Positions 17,469-26,520 of a stretch of DNA of 64,000 nucleotides are shown here, piece by piece. The first letter of the stretch is position 1; the number at the start of each line of letters is the position of its first letter. Below the pieces are notes generated by a model. The model was not told where the DNA came from. It searched no databases and worked only from the letters and a program-made list of their open reading frames with translations. The translations under genes and the position numbers were made by a program. Source of the DNA: Streptomyces sp. SN-593 (GTDB lineage: Bacteria > Actinomycetota > Actinomycetes > Streptomycetales > Streptomycetaceae); NCBI RefSeq assembly GCF_016756395.1, contig NZ_AP018365.1, forward strand, positions 8,373,501 through 8,437,500, given 5' to 3'.

Positions 17469-18320
17469 CTACCAAGCGGTGTCCGTCGAGGAGTCGGGGT
17501 GCCGAGGAGGCGTGGGAGCGGGGCCGCCGGGTTCCGGGGCCACGGGGGCGGAGCCGTCCGGCACCGCGGACACGGGGCCCGGGGGCGGGGGGAGGAGTTC
17601 GCGCACCAGGAGGGTCGCCCCCGCCACCGCGCCGGGCATGAGGACCACCGCGACGAACGGCACCAGGAAGGTCACCGCCAGCGGCGTGCCGAAGCCCAGC
17701 GCCAACGGGAGGCGGTGCCGCAACAGCCGTGCGCGCGCGGTCAGGTCGAGGCCGCGCCGCTCGAACGCCACCGTGGACAGTTCGAGGGCGAGGAAGAACC
17801 CGGAGACGCAGAAGCCGACGACCGGCACCGCCGTCTGCCCGGCCACCGGTACGAACCCGGCGGCGAACAGCGCGATCCCGAAGACCACCGCCCACAGCAG
17901 CACCCGGGCGCCGTCGCGGACGGCGGTCCACACCTCACGCCACAGCGGACGCTCCGGAGCCTGCGGACAGTCGCCCTCGCTGCGTTCCACGCGCGCGGAC
18001 AGCGCTTCGTAGAAGGGGTCGCCGACCAGCAGCGTCACCGCGGTGAAGGTGATGACCGACAGCAGCAGGCCGGCCCCGAACAGGAGCGCGGTGAGCAGCC
18101 CGCGGAACAGGCCCGGCCACGGTGACGCCCAGTGGTCCGCGAAGGGCGTCGCCCAGTCGACCAGGTCCCCGGCCCACAGTGCGAGCACGACCAGCGCGAC
18201 GACGTATCCGACCAGCGTGATCAGCGCGGGGATCATGCCGAACCGCCAGTCGCGCCGGTGCCGCAGGACCCACCGCTGGCCGTCGGCGAGCAGCCGCACG
18301 CCCTTGATCACGTCACCCAT
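17469..18320 (-). CDS. EI24-domain integral membrane protein
   Basis: This 283-residue protein has four to five hydrophobic segments in the layout of the EI24/CysZ-like family (WRFGMIPALITLVGYVVALVVLALW; LFRGLLTALLFGAGLLLSVITF; VLLWAVVFGIALFAAGFVPVAG) and the conserved DPFYEALSARVE loop. The C-terminal 50 residues are Pro-rich and presumably disordered. Family members are membrane proteins of unclear role, and CysZ relatives import sulfate. TACGAT lies 7 nt before the ATG with no Shine-Dalgarno, so the message is probably leaderless. It leads the acetyltransferase gene by 9 bp. Confidence 0.82.
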   Translation of the reverse strand: MGDVIKGVRLLADGQRWVLRHRRDWRFGMIPALITLVGYVVALVVLALWAGDLVDWATPFADHWASPWPGLFRGLLTALLFGAGLLLSVITFTAVTLLVGDPFYEALSARVERSEGDCPQAPERPLWREVWTAVRDGARVLLWAVVFGIALFAAGFVPVAGQTAVPVVGFCVSGFFLALELSTVAFERRGLDLTARARLLRHRLPLALGFGTPLAVTFLVPFVAVVLMPGAVAGATLLVRELLPPPPGPVSAVPDGSAPVAPEPGGPAPTPPRHPDSSTDTAW

Positions 18321-18453
18321 GCGGGGGATCGTACGGTACCGGCGCGCCGGGTCGGCAGGGGCGAACCGCGCCGGGGCGGCCGGGCGGACGGGAGCCGGCC
18401 GCACGGTCCCGGCCGCAGTCCGGCCGAGGTTGCCGGACGCGTCCTGCGGCCGG

Positions 18454-18537
18454 ACCGGACCTGCCGGTCACGCCGACGCGCCCGCCGCGCGGGCCGCGCC
18501 CACCGGACCTGCCGGTTACGCCGACGCGCCCGCCGCG
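18454..18537. repeat. 36-bp direct repeat spanning the 3' end of the alcohol dehydrogenase gene
   Basis: Copies at 18454-18489 and 18502-18537 differ at one base and are 48 bp apart. The right copy contains the gene's stop codon (TAA on the minus strand). The left copy has TGA at the same place and in the same frame, so the end of the gene looks duplicated. Confidence 0.75.
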
Positions 18538-19616
18538 TCGGACGCACCGGCCGCCTCGGCGGCCTCCACGCCCGCGGGAGCGATCACGGTGATGCCCGTC
18601 GGCGACCCCTCGCTCATCGCGGCCATTGCCGCGGGCGCCTCGGACAGCCCGATCACCGAGCGGACCAGCAACTCGGGCCGCAGCACCCCCGCGGACACCT
18701 GGCGCAGCATCTCCGGGTAGGCGTGCGCGGCCATGCCGTGACTGCCCAGCAGTTCCAACTCCAGGGCGAGCACCCGGCCCATCGGCACCTCGACGGCGCC
18801 GGCCGCGAGCAGCCCCACCTGCACATGGCGCCCGCGCGCCCGCAGACCCGCCACCGACGCCGCGCAGGTCACCGCCGAACCGAGCGCGTCCAGCGACACG
18901 TGCGCGCCACCGCCGGTCGCCTCCCGCACCGCCTCCGCGGTGGCTTCCGCGGTCGGCCCGGGCACCAGGCACGCCGCCGCGCCGAACTCCGCGGCCAGCC
19001 GCAGCGCCTGCGGCGAGGGGTCGACCGCCACCACCCGCGCCCCGCCCGCCACGGCGACCATCACCGCCGACAGCCCGACGCCGCCGCAGCCGTGCACGGC
19101 CACCCACTCGCCGGGCCGGACGCGGCCCTGCGCCACCACCGCCCGGTACGCGGTGGCGAACCGGCAGCCGAGAGAGGCGGCGGTGGCGCAGGGCAGGTCC
19201 GCCGGCAGTTCGACGAGGTTCACGTCGGCCCGCCGCACCACCACGAACTCCGCGTACGAACCCCAGTAGGTGAAGCCGGGCTGCTCCTGGCGCGCGCACA
19301 CCTGCTGGTCGCCACGCGCACAGGACGCGCAGCGGCCGCAGGCGTGGACGAACGGAGCCGTCACCCGCGCGCCCGCCCGCACGCCCCGGACCGCGGCGCC
19401 GACCGCGACCACTTCGCCGGCGAACTCGTGGCCCGGCACGTGCGGAAGCGTCACCGAGTCGTCGTGGCCCCGCCACGCGTGCCAGTCGCTGCGGCACAGG
19501 CCGGTCGCGGCCACCCGCACCACCGCGCCGCCGGGCGGCGGTTCGGGGTCGGCGACCTCGCGGACGGCGGCGAGCCGCCCGAACTCCTCGAACACCACAG
19601 CCCGCACGGGCCCCAC
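18516..19616 (-). CDS. Zinc-dependent alcohol dehydrogenase (MDR superfamily)
   Basis: This 366-residue enzyme should oxidise an alcohol or reduce a carbonyl with NAD(P). CRSDWHAWRGHD and PHVPGHEFAGEV carry the catalytic-zinc ligands. The structural-zinc loop CGRCASCARGDQQVC has four Cys. The Rossmann motif is VHGCGGVGLSAVM. The GTG at 19616 follows GAGGAGAAGG; a second GTG 9 bp on is possible. The C-terminus is low-complexity Ala/Gly/Ser, and the 3' end is partly duplicated. The substrate is unknown and no partner gene is adjacent. Confidence 0.88.
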   Translation of the reverse strand: MGPVRAVVFEEFGRLAAVREVADPEPPPGGAVVRVAATGLCRSDWHAWRGHDDSVTLPHVPGHEFAGEVVAVGAAVRGVRAGARVTAPFVHACGRCASCARGDQQVCARQEQPGFTYWGSYAEFVVVRRADVNLVELPADLPCATAASLGCRFATAYRAVVAQGRVRPGEWVAVHGCGGVGLSAVMVAVAGGARVVAVDPSPQALRLAAEFGAAACLVPGPTAEATAEAVREATGGGAHVSLDALGSAVTCAASVAGLRARGRHVQVGLLAAGAVEVPMGRVLALELELLGSHGMAAHAYPEMLRQVSAGVLRPELLVRSVIGLSEAPAAMAAMSEGSPTGITVIAPAGVEAAEAAGASDAAGASA

Positions 19617-19969
19617 CGCCTTCTCCTCGCGCCCGCCGGCCGGCGGTCCGCCCGCAAGCCAGCATCCCAGCCGCTCTCCGCATCTGTCCGTCCGCATCTG
19701 CTCGTCCGCATCTGCTCGTCCGGACCTGTCCGTCCGGACCTGTCCGCACCTGTCCACCCGTGTCCACCGCGCACGACCGGCCGCACGCGCCACCGGACCC
19801 GCACGACCGGCCGCGACGGCCCCCCGCCCCAGCCCCGCGCACGCGGCCCCTCCCACGGCACCCCACGACCGGAACCGCCGACCGTCTCCGCTATCCCCCG
19901 CCGACCGCCCCCGCCGACCGGAACCGTATGACCGTAGGAAGGGACGAAAGGGGCGATACGCTCTCATGC
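19617..19969. other. Intergenic region with 14-bp tandem repeat
   Basis: From 19681 to about 19750 a 14-bp unit (CATCTGCTCGTCCG and close variants such as GACCTGTCCGTCCG) is repeated about five times. The stretch lies between the divergent alcohol dehydrogenase and SpoIIE phosphatase genes. I see no supported gene; open frames here mirror the repeat. TACGCT (19957-19962) is a likely -10 for the phosphatase. Confidence 0.6.
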
Positions 19970-21226
19970 GTGACGAACCCTCACCGAAGCCGACGTCCCC
20001 GGGCGCGCGACGGCCGTCCGCGCGGCCTCGCCGGGTGGTCACCGGCCCTGCTGACCCTCCTCATCGGCGTTCTCGCGGTACTCACGCCCGAGGACTTCGC
20101 GGTCAGCCGGCTGCTGCCCGCCGCGCCGGCGCTCGCGGCGTCCATGTGGTCGGTGGGCGGCACGATCCTGCTCGGCATCCTCACGATGGCCGCGATGTTC
20201 GCCATCCAGATCGCCTTCTCCGAGCCCGCGACCACCTTCACCGCGCTCGCGCTCGGCGGTGTCACCGCCGCGGCAGCGTACGCCGCCCATGTGCGGTTGC
20301 AGCGCGAGCGCACGCTGTCCCAGGTGCGGTCGGTGGCCGACGCCGCCCAGGCCGTGGTGCTGCGGCCGGTGCCGCACCGGCTCGGCGGAGTCGGCATCGA
20401 GACGCTCTACCTGGCCGCCGCCGAGGAGGCGAGGATCGGCGGGGACTTCTTCGAGGCGGTCGAGACCCCGCACGGGGTCCGGGTCCTGCTCGGTGACGTG
20501 CGCGGCAAGGGCCTGTCGGCGGTCGGGGTGGCCAGCGCCATCACCAACGGGTTCCGGGAGGCGGCGTACGACGAGCCCGACCTCGCCCGGCTCGCCCGCC
20601 GCCTGGACACGAGCATGCGGCGGTACTCCGACACCGTCACCTCCTCCGACGCAGGCGAGGGGTTCGCCACCGCGGTCCTCGCCGAGGTCCGGCCCGGCAC
20701 CCGGCAGGTCGCGCTGGTCAACTGCGGACACCCGCCGCCGCTCCTGCTCAGCGGCGGCCCCGACGGTGCCTCCCCGGACCGCGCCGCCGCGGACGAGAAC
20801 GGCCTGAGCGGCGTCGGCGCGAGCGGGGCGGGCCCGAGCAGTGTCGGTCCCCTCGCGCCGGCCGCGGTCCGCGCGCTCGACCCGTCGGCGCCGTCCCCGC
20901 CGCTGAACATGGCCGCGCTCATCGGCGGGGACTACACGGTCGACACCCTGCGCCTGTCGCACGGAGAACGGCTGCTGTTCTACACCGACGGCGTCATCGA
21001 GACCCGCGACCGGTCCGGCCGGTTCTTCCCCTTGGAGGAGTGGGTGGTACGGCAGACCGCCGTGCCCGCCCCGCGTCTGCTCGGCCTGCTGCACCGGCAG
21101 CTCCTGCGCTTCAGCGGGGGCGCCCTCGACGACGACATCGCCGCGCTGGTGGTCCACTGCGAGGCCGCGGGCGCGGGGCGGCCGGCCGCGGCGGCCTCGG
21201 GCGCCTCCCCGGTCCCCGACCCGTAA
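19970..21226 (+). CDS. Membrane-anchored SpoIIE/RsbU-type PP2C phosphatase (paralogue)
   Basis: This 418-residue protein has the same design as the phosphatase at 11284: a short basic N-terminus, three hydrophobic segments (about 15-90), a linker helix, then a SpoIIE domain with ARIGGDFFEA, LLGDVRGKGLS, LVNCGHPPPLLL, LLFYTDGVIETRD and GALDDDIAALVV. A Ser/Gly/Ala insert again interrupts the catalytic domain. Its targets are probably anti-anti-sigma factors. The GTG at 19970 is chosen because TACGCT lies 7 nt upstream, fitting a leaderless start. An in-frame ATG at 19928 would add 14 residues and cannot be excluded. Confidence 0.85.
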   Translation: MTNPHRSRRPRARDGRPRGLAGWSPALLTLLIGVLAVLTPEDFAVSRLLPAAPALAASMWSVGGTILLGILTMAAMFAIQIAFSEPATTFTALALGGVTAAAAYAAHVRLQRERTLSQVRSVADAAQAVVLRPVPHRLGGVGIETLYLAAAEEARIGGDFFEAVETPHGVRVLLGDVRGKGLSAVGVASAITNGFREAAYDEPDLARLARRLDTSMRRYSDTVTSSDAGEGFATAVLAEVRPGTRQVALVNCGHPPPLLLSGGPDGASPDRAAADENGLSGVGASGAGPSSVGPLAPAAVRALDPSAPSPPLNMAALIGGDYTVDTLRLSHGERLLFYTDGVIETRDRSGRFFPLEEWVVRQTAVPAPRLLGLLHRQLLRFSGGALDDDIAALVVHCEAAGAGRPAAAASGASPVPDP

Positions 21227-21310
21227 ATCCGCGGGCGCCGCCGCCGGGCGCTGTGCGAGGATCGCCCCTTTGGCGTGAAGACGGCACAACTCGCGGACGG
21301 AGGACGGGCG

Positions 21311-21913
21311 ATGACGGCGACGGGCTCGGCGGAGTCGACGGTGGCGGCGGATTCGACAGTGGCGACGGGTTCGACGGCGGCAACATCGGCAGCGGATGCG
21401 ACGGGTCCCACGCTGGCGGCGGCCGGCGATCCGCAACCGGCCGAGATACGGCACCGGTTGCGGGTGGGGGCCTACGGCGTGTGCGTGCGCGACGGCCGGA
21501 TCCTCCTGTCGCACCTGCTGCCCTACGGGAACAACCCGGCGGCGTGGACGATGCCGGGCGGCGGCCTCGAACCGGGCGAGGACCCGCTCGACGCGGTCGT
21601 CCGCGAGGTCGAGGAGGAGACGGGTTACCGGGTCGCGGTCGACCGGCTGCTCGGCATCGACAGCTTCCGCGGACGCCGGGTCCTCGACTCCGGTGTCGTG
21701 GACGCCTTCCAGGGCCTGCGGATCGTCTACCGCGTGCACGTGGTCGGCGGCGAGCTCCGCGACGAGGTGGGCGGCTCCACCGACCACGCCGCGTGGTTCC
21801 CGCTCGACGAGGTGCCCGCGCTGGACACCGTCGAACTGGTCGAGGTGGCTCTGCGGTTGGACCGCGAGCAGCCTCCCTCCGGCCGCCTGGCCGGCGACGC
21901 GGACCCGGCCTGA
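21311..21913 (+). CDS. Nudix hydrolase
   Basis: This 200-residue protein carries a full Nudix box starting at GGGLEPGEDPLDAVV and ending REVEEETG (about 87-110), the Mg-binding site that hydrolyses nucleoside diphosphate derivatives. The ATG at 21311 has GGAGGAC upstream. Its first 40 residues are Ala/Thr/Ser-rich and look disordered. The substrate cannot be assigned; housecleaning of oxidised or modified nucleotides is typical. It follows the SpoIIE phosphatase by 84 bp on the same strand. Confidence 0.88.
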   Translation: MTATGSAESTVAADSTVATGSTAATSAADATGPTLAAAGDPQPAEIRHRLRVGAYGVCVRDGRILLSHLLPYGNNPAAWTMPGGGLEPGEDPLDAVVREVEEETGYRVAVDRLLGIDSFRGRRVLDSGVVDAFQGLRIVYRVHVVGGELRDEVGGSTDHAAWFPLDEVPALDTVELVEVALRLDREQPPSGRLAGDADPA

Positions 21914-22038
21914 CCGCGGCAGGGGGACGCCCCCGGCCCGCGCCGCCCGCGGCCGCCGGTCGGTCGGACGTCGCGGGCGCGGGCGCGGCATCGGACGTCG
22001 CGGGATCGGGCGCGGGCGTCGCGGGCGCCGACCGCACG

Positions 22039-23334
22039 TCAGGGGGCGTCGAGGCCGCCGTCCGGGTGGCGGACGCCGGTCGCCCACCGCTCGTGCAGGA
22101 ACTTGACCGGGGGGAAGCGGCGCGCGGCCGCCTCGTCGAGATCGACGCCCCAGCCCGGCGCGTCGGAGGGCGCGAGGTGTCCCTCGCGCACCACCGGCGT
22201 GCCGGGGAAGACCTCGTGGGTGGCGTCGTCGTAGGTGTGCGACTCCTGGTAGCCGAAGGCCGGCGTGGAGATGTCGACCGCGAGGTTCGCCGCCACGCCG
22301 ACCGGGGAGATGTCGCCGGGGGAGTGGAACGCCGTGCGCACCCCGAGGAGTTCGGCCAGCGCCACCAGCTTCCGGGTCGGGGTCAGCCCGCCCACCGCGG
22401 AGGTGTGCAGGCGCAGCAGGTCGATGCCGCCGTCGCGGATCAGCCGCGCCGCGTCCGTGACGTTGCCGATCTGCTCGCCGACAGCGATCGGCACCGGCGA
22501 GGCGGCCCGCACCTCCGGCAGCCGGTCGTAGTGCTCCGGCGCGATCACGTCCTCCAGGAACGACAGCCGGTACGGCTCCAGTTCACGGGCCAGCACCACC
22601 GCCTGCTTGGGGGTGAGCCGGCTGTGCACGTCGTGCATCAGGCTCACCTCGTCGCCCAACCGCTGCCGGGCCGCGGCGAAGAGCGCGGGGGTGGCCCGCA
22701 GGTACTGCGCGACGTCCCAGCCGTCCGGGTGCGGCGAGCGCGGGTAGCCGCCGCGGGTGCCGGGTGCGCCGTAGGTCCCCAGGCCCGGGCCGCCGACCTG
22801 GAGGCGTACGTGCCGGTAGCCCTGGGACAGCAGTTCCTCGGCCTGCGCGAGCGTCTCGTCCACGGTGCCGCCCGCCGCGTGGGAGTACACCTCGACCGCG
22901 GACCTGCTGCGGCCGCCGAGCAGTTCGTACACCGGCATTCCGGCGCGCTTGCCCGCGATGTCCCACAGGGCCTGGTCCACTCCGGACAGCGCGTTGCCCA
23001 GCACCGGGCCGCCGCGCCAGTAGGACGAGTAGTGGATCATGCGGGTGATGTCCTCGATGTCGGCCGGATGGCGGCCGACGACCAGGGGGCCGACGTGTTC
23101 GTCCACGGCGGCCGCCACCGCGGCGTAGCGCTGGGTGAAGGTCGCGCAGCCCAACCCGTACAGGCCGGGGTCGGAGGTGTCCACCCGGACCACCACCAGG
23201 GGCAGGCCCTCCGGCGCGGTGACGATCGCGCGCACCGAGGTGACGCGCAGCCGGTCCCGGCCCTGCCAGGGCGGCGCGGCCTCGGGGAGCGCGCCGGAGG
23301 CGTCGAGCAGGCGGTCGGGTCCTGAACCGGTCAT
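22039..23334 (-). CDS. Enolase-superfamily sugar-acid dehydratase, RspA/ManD type
   Basis: This 431-residue protein aligns by eye along its length with D-mannonate/D-gluconate dehydratases of the RspA (ManD) family. It has SVRAIVTAPEG, YWRGGPVLGNALSGVDQALWDIAGKRAG, LMHDVHSRLTP with metal ligand Asp and catalytic His, LSFLEDV, VGEQIGN, and AFHSPGDISPV. It should dehydrate a C6 aldonic or uronic-derived acid to a 2-keto-3-deoxy sugar acid. AGGGGAA precedes the ATG. It is divergent from the NAD-dependent epimerase gene across a palindromic operator. Members of this family with low activity are common, so the exact substrate is uncertain. Confidence 0.85.
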   Translation of the reverse strand: MTGSGPDRLLDASGALPEAAPPWQGRDRLRVTSVRAIVTAPEGLPLVVVRVDTSDPGLYGLGCATFTQRYAAVAAAVDEHVGPLVVGRHPADIEDITRMIHYSSYWRGGPVLGNALSGVDQALWDIAGKRAGMPVYELLGGRSRSAVEVYSHAAGGTVDETLAQAEELLSQGYRHVRLQVGGPGLGTYGAPGTRGGYPRSPHPDGWDVAQYLRATPALFAAARQRLGDEVSLMHDVHSRLTPKQAVVLARELEPYRLSFLEDVIAPEHYDRLPEVRAASPVPIAVGEQIGNVTDAARLIRDGGIDLLRLHTSAVGGLTPTRKLVALAELLGVRTAFHSPGDISPVGVAANLAVDISTPAFGYQESHTYDDATHEVFPGTPVVREGHLAPSDAPGWGVDLDEAAARRFPPVKFLHERWATGVRHPDGGLDAP

Positions 23335-23410
23335 GGGGATTCCCCTGTTCGCGGATGGAGCGGGCGGACGGGCCCATGTTACGTTTCCGGCAGGAGAACG
23401 CCAGATCTCG

Positions 23411-23425
23411 TTGCAGTCTCTGCAA
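23411..23425. promoter_or_regulatory. Palindromic operator in the divergent dehydratase/epimerase promoter
   Basis: TTGCAG-TCT-CTGCAA is a perfect inverted repeat with 6-bp arms. It is central to the 156-bp gap between the two divergent sugar-acid genes, so one repressor could control both. TTGCA(G/A)-type half-sites are frequent for LacI and GntR regulators. No regulator gene is adjacent. Confidence 0.6.
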
Positions 23426-23490
23426 GAACACGACAGTCGCGGTGTCGAGGTACGGCGCCGCCGCCGGCTCCCCGAGAGGAAGTACCCACC

Positions 23491-24327
23491 GTGAAGGTCC
23501 TGGTCACCGGCGCGGGCGGCCTGCTCGGCCGTGAGGTCGTCGCGCACCTGCGGGAGTCGGGCCACACCGTACGGGCCCACGACCGGACCGCCCCGGACCC
23601 CGCGACCACCGACGAGGTCGCCGGCGGCGACCTGCTCGACGCGGCCGGACCGGCCGCGCTCCTCGACGGCGTCGACGCGGTCGTGCACGCCGCCGCGCTG
23701 CCCTCGCCGTACTCCGCGCCCCATGACGAGGTGTTCACCAACAACGTCCGGGCCTCCTACCTCGTGCTGGACGCCGCCGGCCGCGCGGGCGTCCGCCGCG
23801 TGGTCAACGTCTCCAGCCTGTGCGCGCTCGGCCTGGCGTTCTCCGCCCACGGCGTCTCGCCCCACCGCGTGCCGGTCACCGAGGATCACCCCTACATCGG
23901 CGACGATGTCTACGGCCTGTCGAAGTACGTCGGCGAGGCGGTCGCCGCCACCACCTCCCGCCGCTACGGCACCACCGTCGTCTCGCTGCGCTTCCCCTTC
24001 CTCGGCACCGGCGAACGGCTGCGCGCCCACCTGGCCGACGTGCACCGGGACCCCGGGGTCGAGAGCGGCGCGCTGTGGGGCTGGCTGGACACCCGCGACG
24101 CCGCCCGCGCGATCGGCGCCGCCCTGACCGCTCCGGTCGAGGGGCACCCCGTGGTCAACGTGACGGCGCCCGACACCACCGCCCTGCGGCCCACCGCGGA
24201 ACTGCTGCGCCGCTACCACCCCGCCGCACGCGTCGAGGCTCCGCTCGACGGGTTCGCCGTGCCGTTCGACCTGACCCGCAGCCGCGACCTGCTCGGCTTC
24301 ACCGCGCGCCACACCTGGCGCGGGTAG
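23491..24327 (+). CDS. NAD-dependent epimerase/dehydratase (short-chain, extended SDR)
   Basis: This is a 278-residue extended SDR. It has the N-terminal dinucleotide motif VTGAGGLLGREV (GxxGxxG), VVHAAALPSP, NVSSLCALG with the catalytic Ser, and DVYGLSKYVGEAV carrying the YxxxK pair. Relatives act on nucleotide sugars or free sugar acids. Its pairing with an RspA/ManD-type dehydratase makes a uronate- or aldonate-related step more likely, but that is inference. The GTG start has GAGAGGA upstream. Confidence 0.85.
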   Translation: MKVLVTGAGGLLGREVVAHLRESGHTVRAHDRTAPDPATTDEVAGGDLLDAAGPAALLDGVDAVVHAAALPSPYSAPHDEVFTNNVRASYLVLDAAGRAGVRRVVNVSSLCALGLAFSAHGVSPHRVPVTEDHPYIGDDVYGLSKYVGEAVAATTSRRYGTTVVSLRFPFLGTGERLRAHLADVHRDPGVESGALWGWLDTRDAARAIGAALTAPVEGHPVVNVTAPDTTALRPTAELLRRYHPAARVEAPLDGFAVPFDLTRSRDLLGFTARHTWRG

Positions 24328-24364
24328 GGCGCGGGGAGGAGCGGCACGCGCCGGCGGCGGGCCG

Positions 24365-26452
24365 TCAGGCCGGTGCGGACAGCGGTTCCTCGGCGACGGG
24401 GCCGCGCAGCGGGAAGTGGCAGGCCGCGGTGTGGCCGGGCCCGAAGGAGCGCAGCGCGGGCTCCTCGGCGGCGCAGCGGTCGGTGGCCAGCGGGCACCGG
24501 GTGCGGAAGCGGCAGCCGGACGGGGGAGCCGCCGGGCTGGGCAGTTCGCCGGTGATCCCGGTGCCGCGCTTGGCCCGCTCGGCCGCCGGGTCCGGCACCG
24601 GCACGGCCTCCAGCAGGCCCGCGGTGTACGGGTGCGCGGCGCGCAGGTGGATGTCGTCGGCGCTGCCGACCTCCACCAGCCGGCCGAGGTACATCACGCC
24701 GATCCGGTCGGCGAGGTAGCGGACCACCGCGAGGTCGTGCGAGATGACGACGTACGACACGCCGTGCGAGACCTGGAGCCGCTTCATCAGGTTGAGCACC
24801 TGGGCGCGCACGGACACGTCCAGCGCGGAGACCGGCTCGTCGGCCACGATCAGCCGCGGGTTGAGGGCCAGCGCCCGGGCCAGGCCGACGCGTTGGCGCT
24901 GGCCGCCGGAGAACTCGTGCGGGAACAGGTCCAGTCCCCGTTCGGGCAGGCCGACCTCGGCGAGGAGCTCCGCGACCCTGGCCTTCTGCTCGCGGGCGGT
25001 GCCGATGCCCTGGATGCGCAGGGGCTCGCGCAGGATGCCGCCGACCCGCATCCTCGGGTCGAGCGAGGAGAACGGGTCCTGGAAGACCATCTGGAGGTCC
25101 CGCCGGCGCCTGCGCAGCTCGCGGCCGCGCACCTGTCCCAGGTCGGTGCCCTCCAGGGTGACGGTGCCCGCGTCGGGCCGGTCCAGGCCGACCAGCAGGC
25201 GGCCGAGCGTGGTCTTGCCGCAGCCGGACTCGCCGACCAGCCCGAAGGTCTCGCCGTGGCCGAGGGTGAAGGAGACGCCGGACACGGCGTGCACCACCCG
25301 GCGGCCCTGCCCGGGCAGCCGCGCCCCGCGCACCGGGAACTCCCGTACGAGGGCGTGCGCTTCGAGCAGCGGCCGGACGGCAGACTTGCGGAGGTCGTCC
25401 GCGGGACTCGCGGCGACCGCTGCTTTGGGTGCGGCCGGACCGGCCGGTCGCGGGGCCGCGGGCAGGTCGGCCGCGGGCCGCGGCCCGTCCGTCGGGTGCC
25501 AGCAGGCGAAGCGGTGCTCCGGCGGCCCGGTGAGCGCGGGCTCCTCGGTGCGGCAGCGGTCGGTGGCGTACGCGCAGCGGTCGGCGAAACGGCAGCCGTC
25601 CGCCGGGCCGGTGAGGTCCGGCGGCAGCCCCGGGATGGTGGGCAGGCGCCGATCCGGGTCCTGGTCGAGCCGCGGCACGGAGGCCAGCAGGCTCTGGGTG
25701 TAGGGGTGCCGCATCCCGTGGAAGAGCCGGTCGGTGCCGGTGCTCTCGGCGATCCGCCCGGCGTACATCACGTTGACCCGGTCCGCGTGCCCGGCGGTGA
25801 CGCCCATGTCGTGGGTGATGAGGATCATCGCCATGCCGAGCCGGGACCGCAGGTCGGCGAGCAGGGCGAGGATCTGCGCCTGGATGGTGACGTCGAGTGC
25901 GGTGGTGGGCTCGTCGGCGATGAGCACCCGGGGCTCGTTGGCCAGCGCCATCGCGATCAGCACGCGCTGGCGCAGCCCGCCGGAGAGCTGGTGCGGGTAG
26001 TCGTCGAGCCGCTCGCGCGGGTGCGGCAGCCCGACCAGGCCCAGCACCTCGGCGGCACGCTCGGCCGCCTCGGCCCGGGTGCAGCCGCGGTGCAGCAGCA
26101 CCGGCTCCGCGACCTGGTGGCCGATGCTCTTGGTCGGGTCCAGCGACGTCATCGGGTCCTGGAAGACCATCGCGATGTCGTTGCCGCGCACCCTGCGCAG
26201 CTCCCGGGCGGGCAGGCCGACCAGTTCGCGGCCGTCCAGCCGGATCGAGGAGCCCTCGGCGATCCGGCCGCCGGGCGGCAGCAGGCCCATGAGCGACAGG
26301 CCGGTCATGGACTTGCCGCAGCCGGACTCGCCGACCAGGCCCAGCGTCTCGCCGGCCTCCAGTTGGAAGGAGACGTCCTCCACCGCCCGCACGACACCGC
26401 GGCTGGTGCGAATGCGGGTGGTGAGGTGCTGGACGTCGAGCAGGGGAGGCAT
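24365..26452 (-). CDS. Fused double ATPase of a Dpp/Opp-type ABC importer
   Basis: This 695-residue protein joins the DppD- and DppF-type subunits in one chain. The first ATPase is at about 1-330: Walker A GESGCGKSM, signature LSGGLRQRV, Walker B VLIADEPT. A Pro/Ala linker follows at about 335-385. The second ATPase is at about 390-690: Walker A GESGCGKTTLG, signature FSGGQRQRVG, Walker B LIVADEPV. Each half ends with the oligopeptide-ABC C-terminal domain containing three to four Cys (CRFADRCAYATDRC; CRFRTRCPLATDRC), the usual iron-sulfur-like motif. GAGGA precedes the ATG. It powers the importer encoded just upstream. Confidence 0.93.
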   Translation of the reverse strand: MPPLLDVQHLTTRIRTSRGVVRAVEDVSFQLEAGETLGLVGESGCGKSMTGLSLMGLLPPGGRIAEGSSIRLDGRELVGLPARELRRVRGNDIAMVFQDPMTSLDPTKSIGHQVAEPVLLHRGCTRAEAAERAAEVLGLVGLPHPRERLDDYPHQLSGGLRQRVLIAMALANEPRVLIADEPTTALDVTIQAQILALLADLRSRLGMAMILITHDMGVTAGHADRVNVMYAGRIAESTGTDRLFHGMRHPYTQSLLASVPRLDQDPDRRLPTIPGLPPDLTGPADGCRFADRCAYATDRCRTEEPALTGPPEHRFACWHPTDGPRPAADLPAAPRPAGPAAPKAAVAASPADDLRKSAVRPLLEAHALVREFPVRGARLPGQGRRVVHAVSGVSFTLGHGETFGLVGESGCGKTTLGRLLVGLDRPDAGTVTLEGTDLGQVRGRELRRRRRDLQMVFQDPFSSLDPRMRVGGILREPLRIQGIGTAREQKARVAELLAEVGLPERGLDLFPHEFSGGQRQRVGLARALALNPRLIVADEPVSALDVSVRAQVLNLMKRLQVSHGVSYVVISHDLAVVRYLADRIGVMYLGRLVEVGSADDIHLRAAHPYTAGLLEAVPVPDPAAERAKRGTGITGELPSPAAPPSGCRFRTRCPLATDRCAAEEPALRSFGPGHTAACHFPLRGPVAEEPLSAPA

Positions 26453-26520
26453 GCCGTTCCTCGATTCGTCGCCGGCGCCCGCCGCCGGCCCGCGGGCGGG
26501 CGCGGCGGGGCGCGGAGCGG

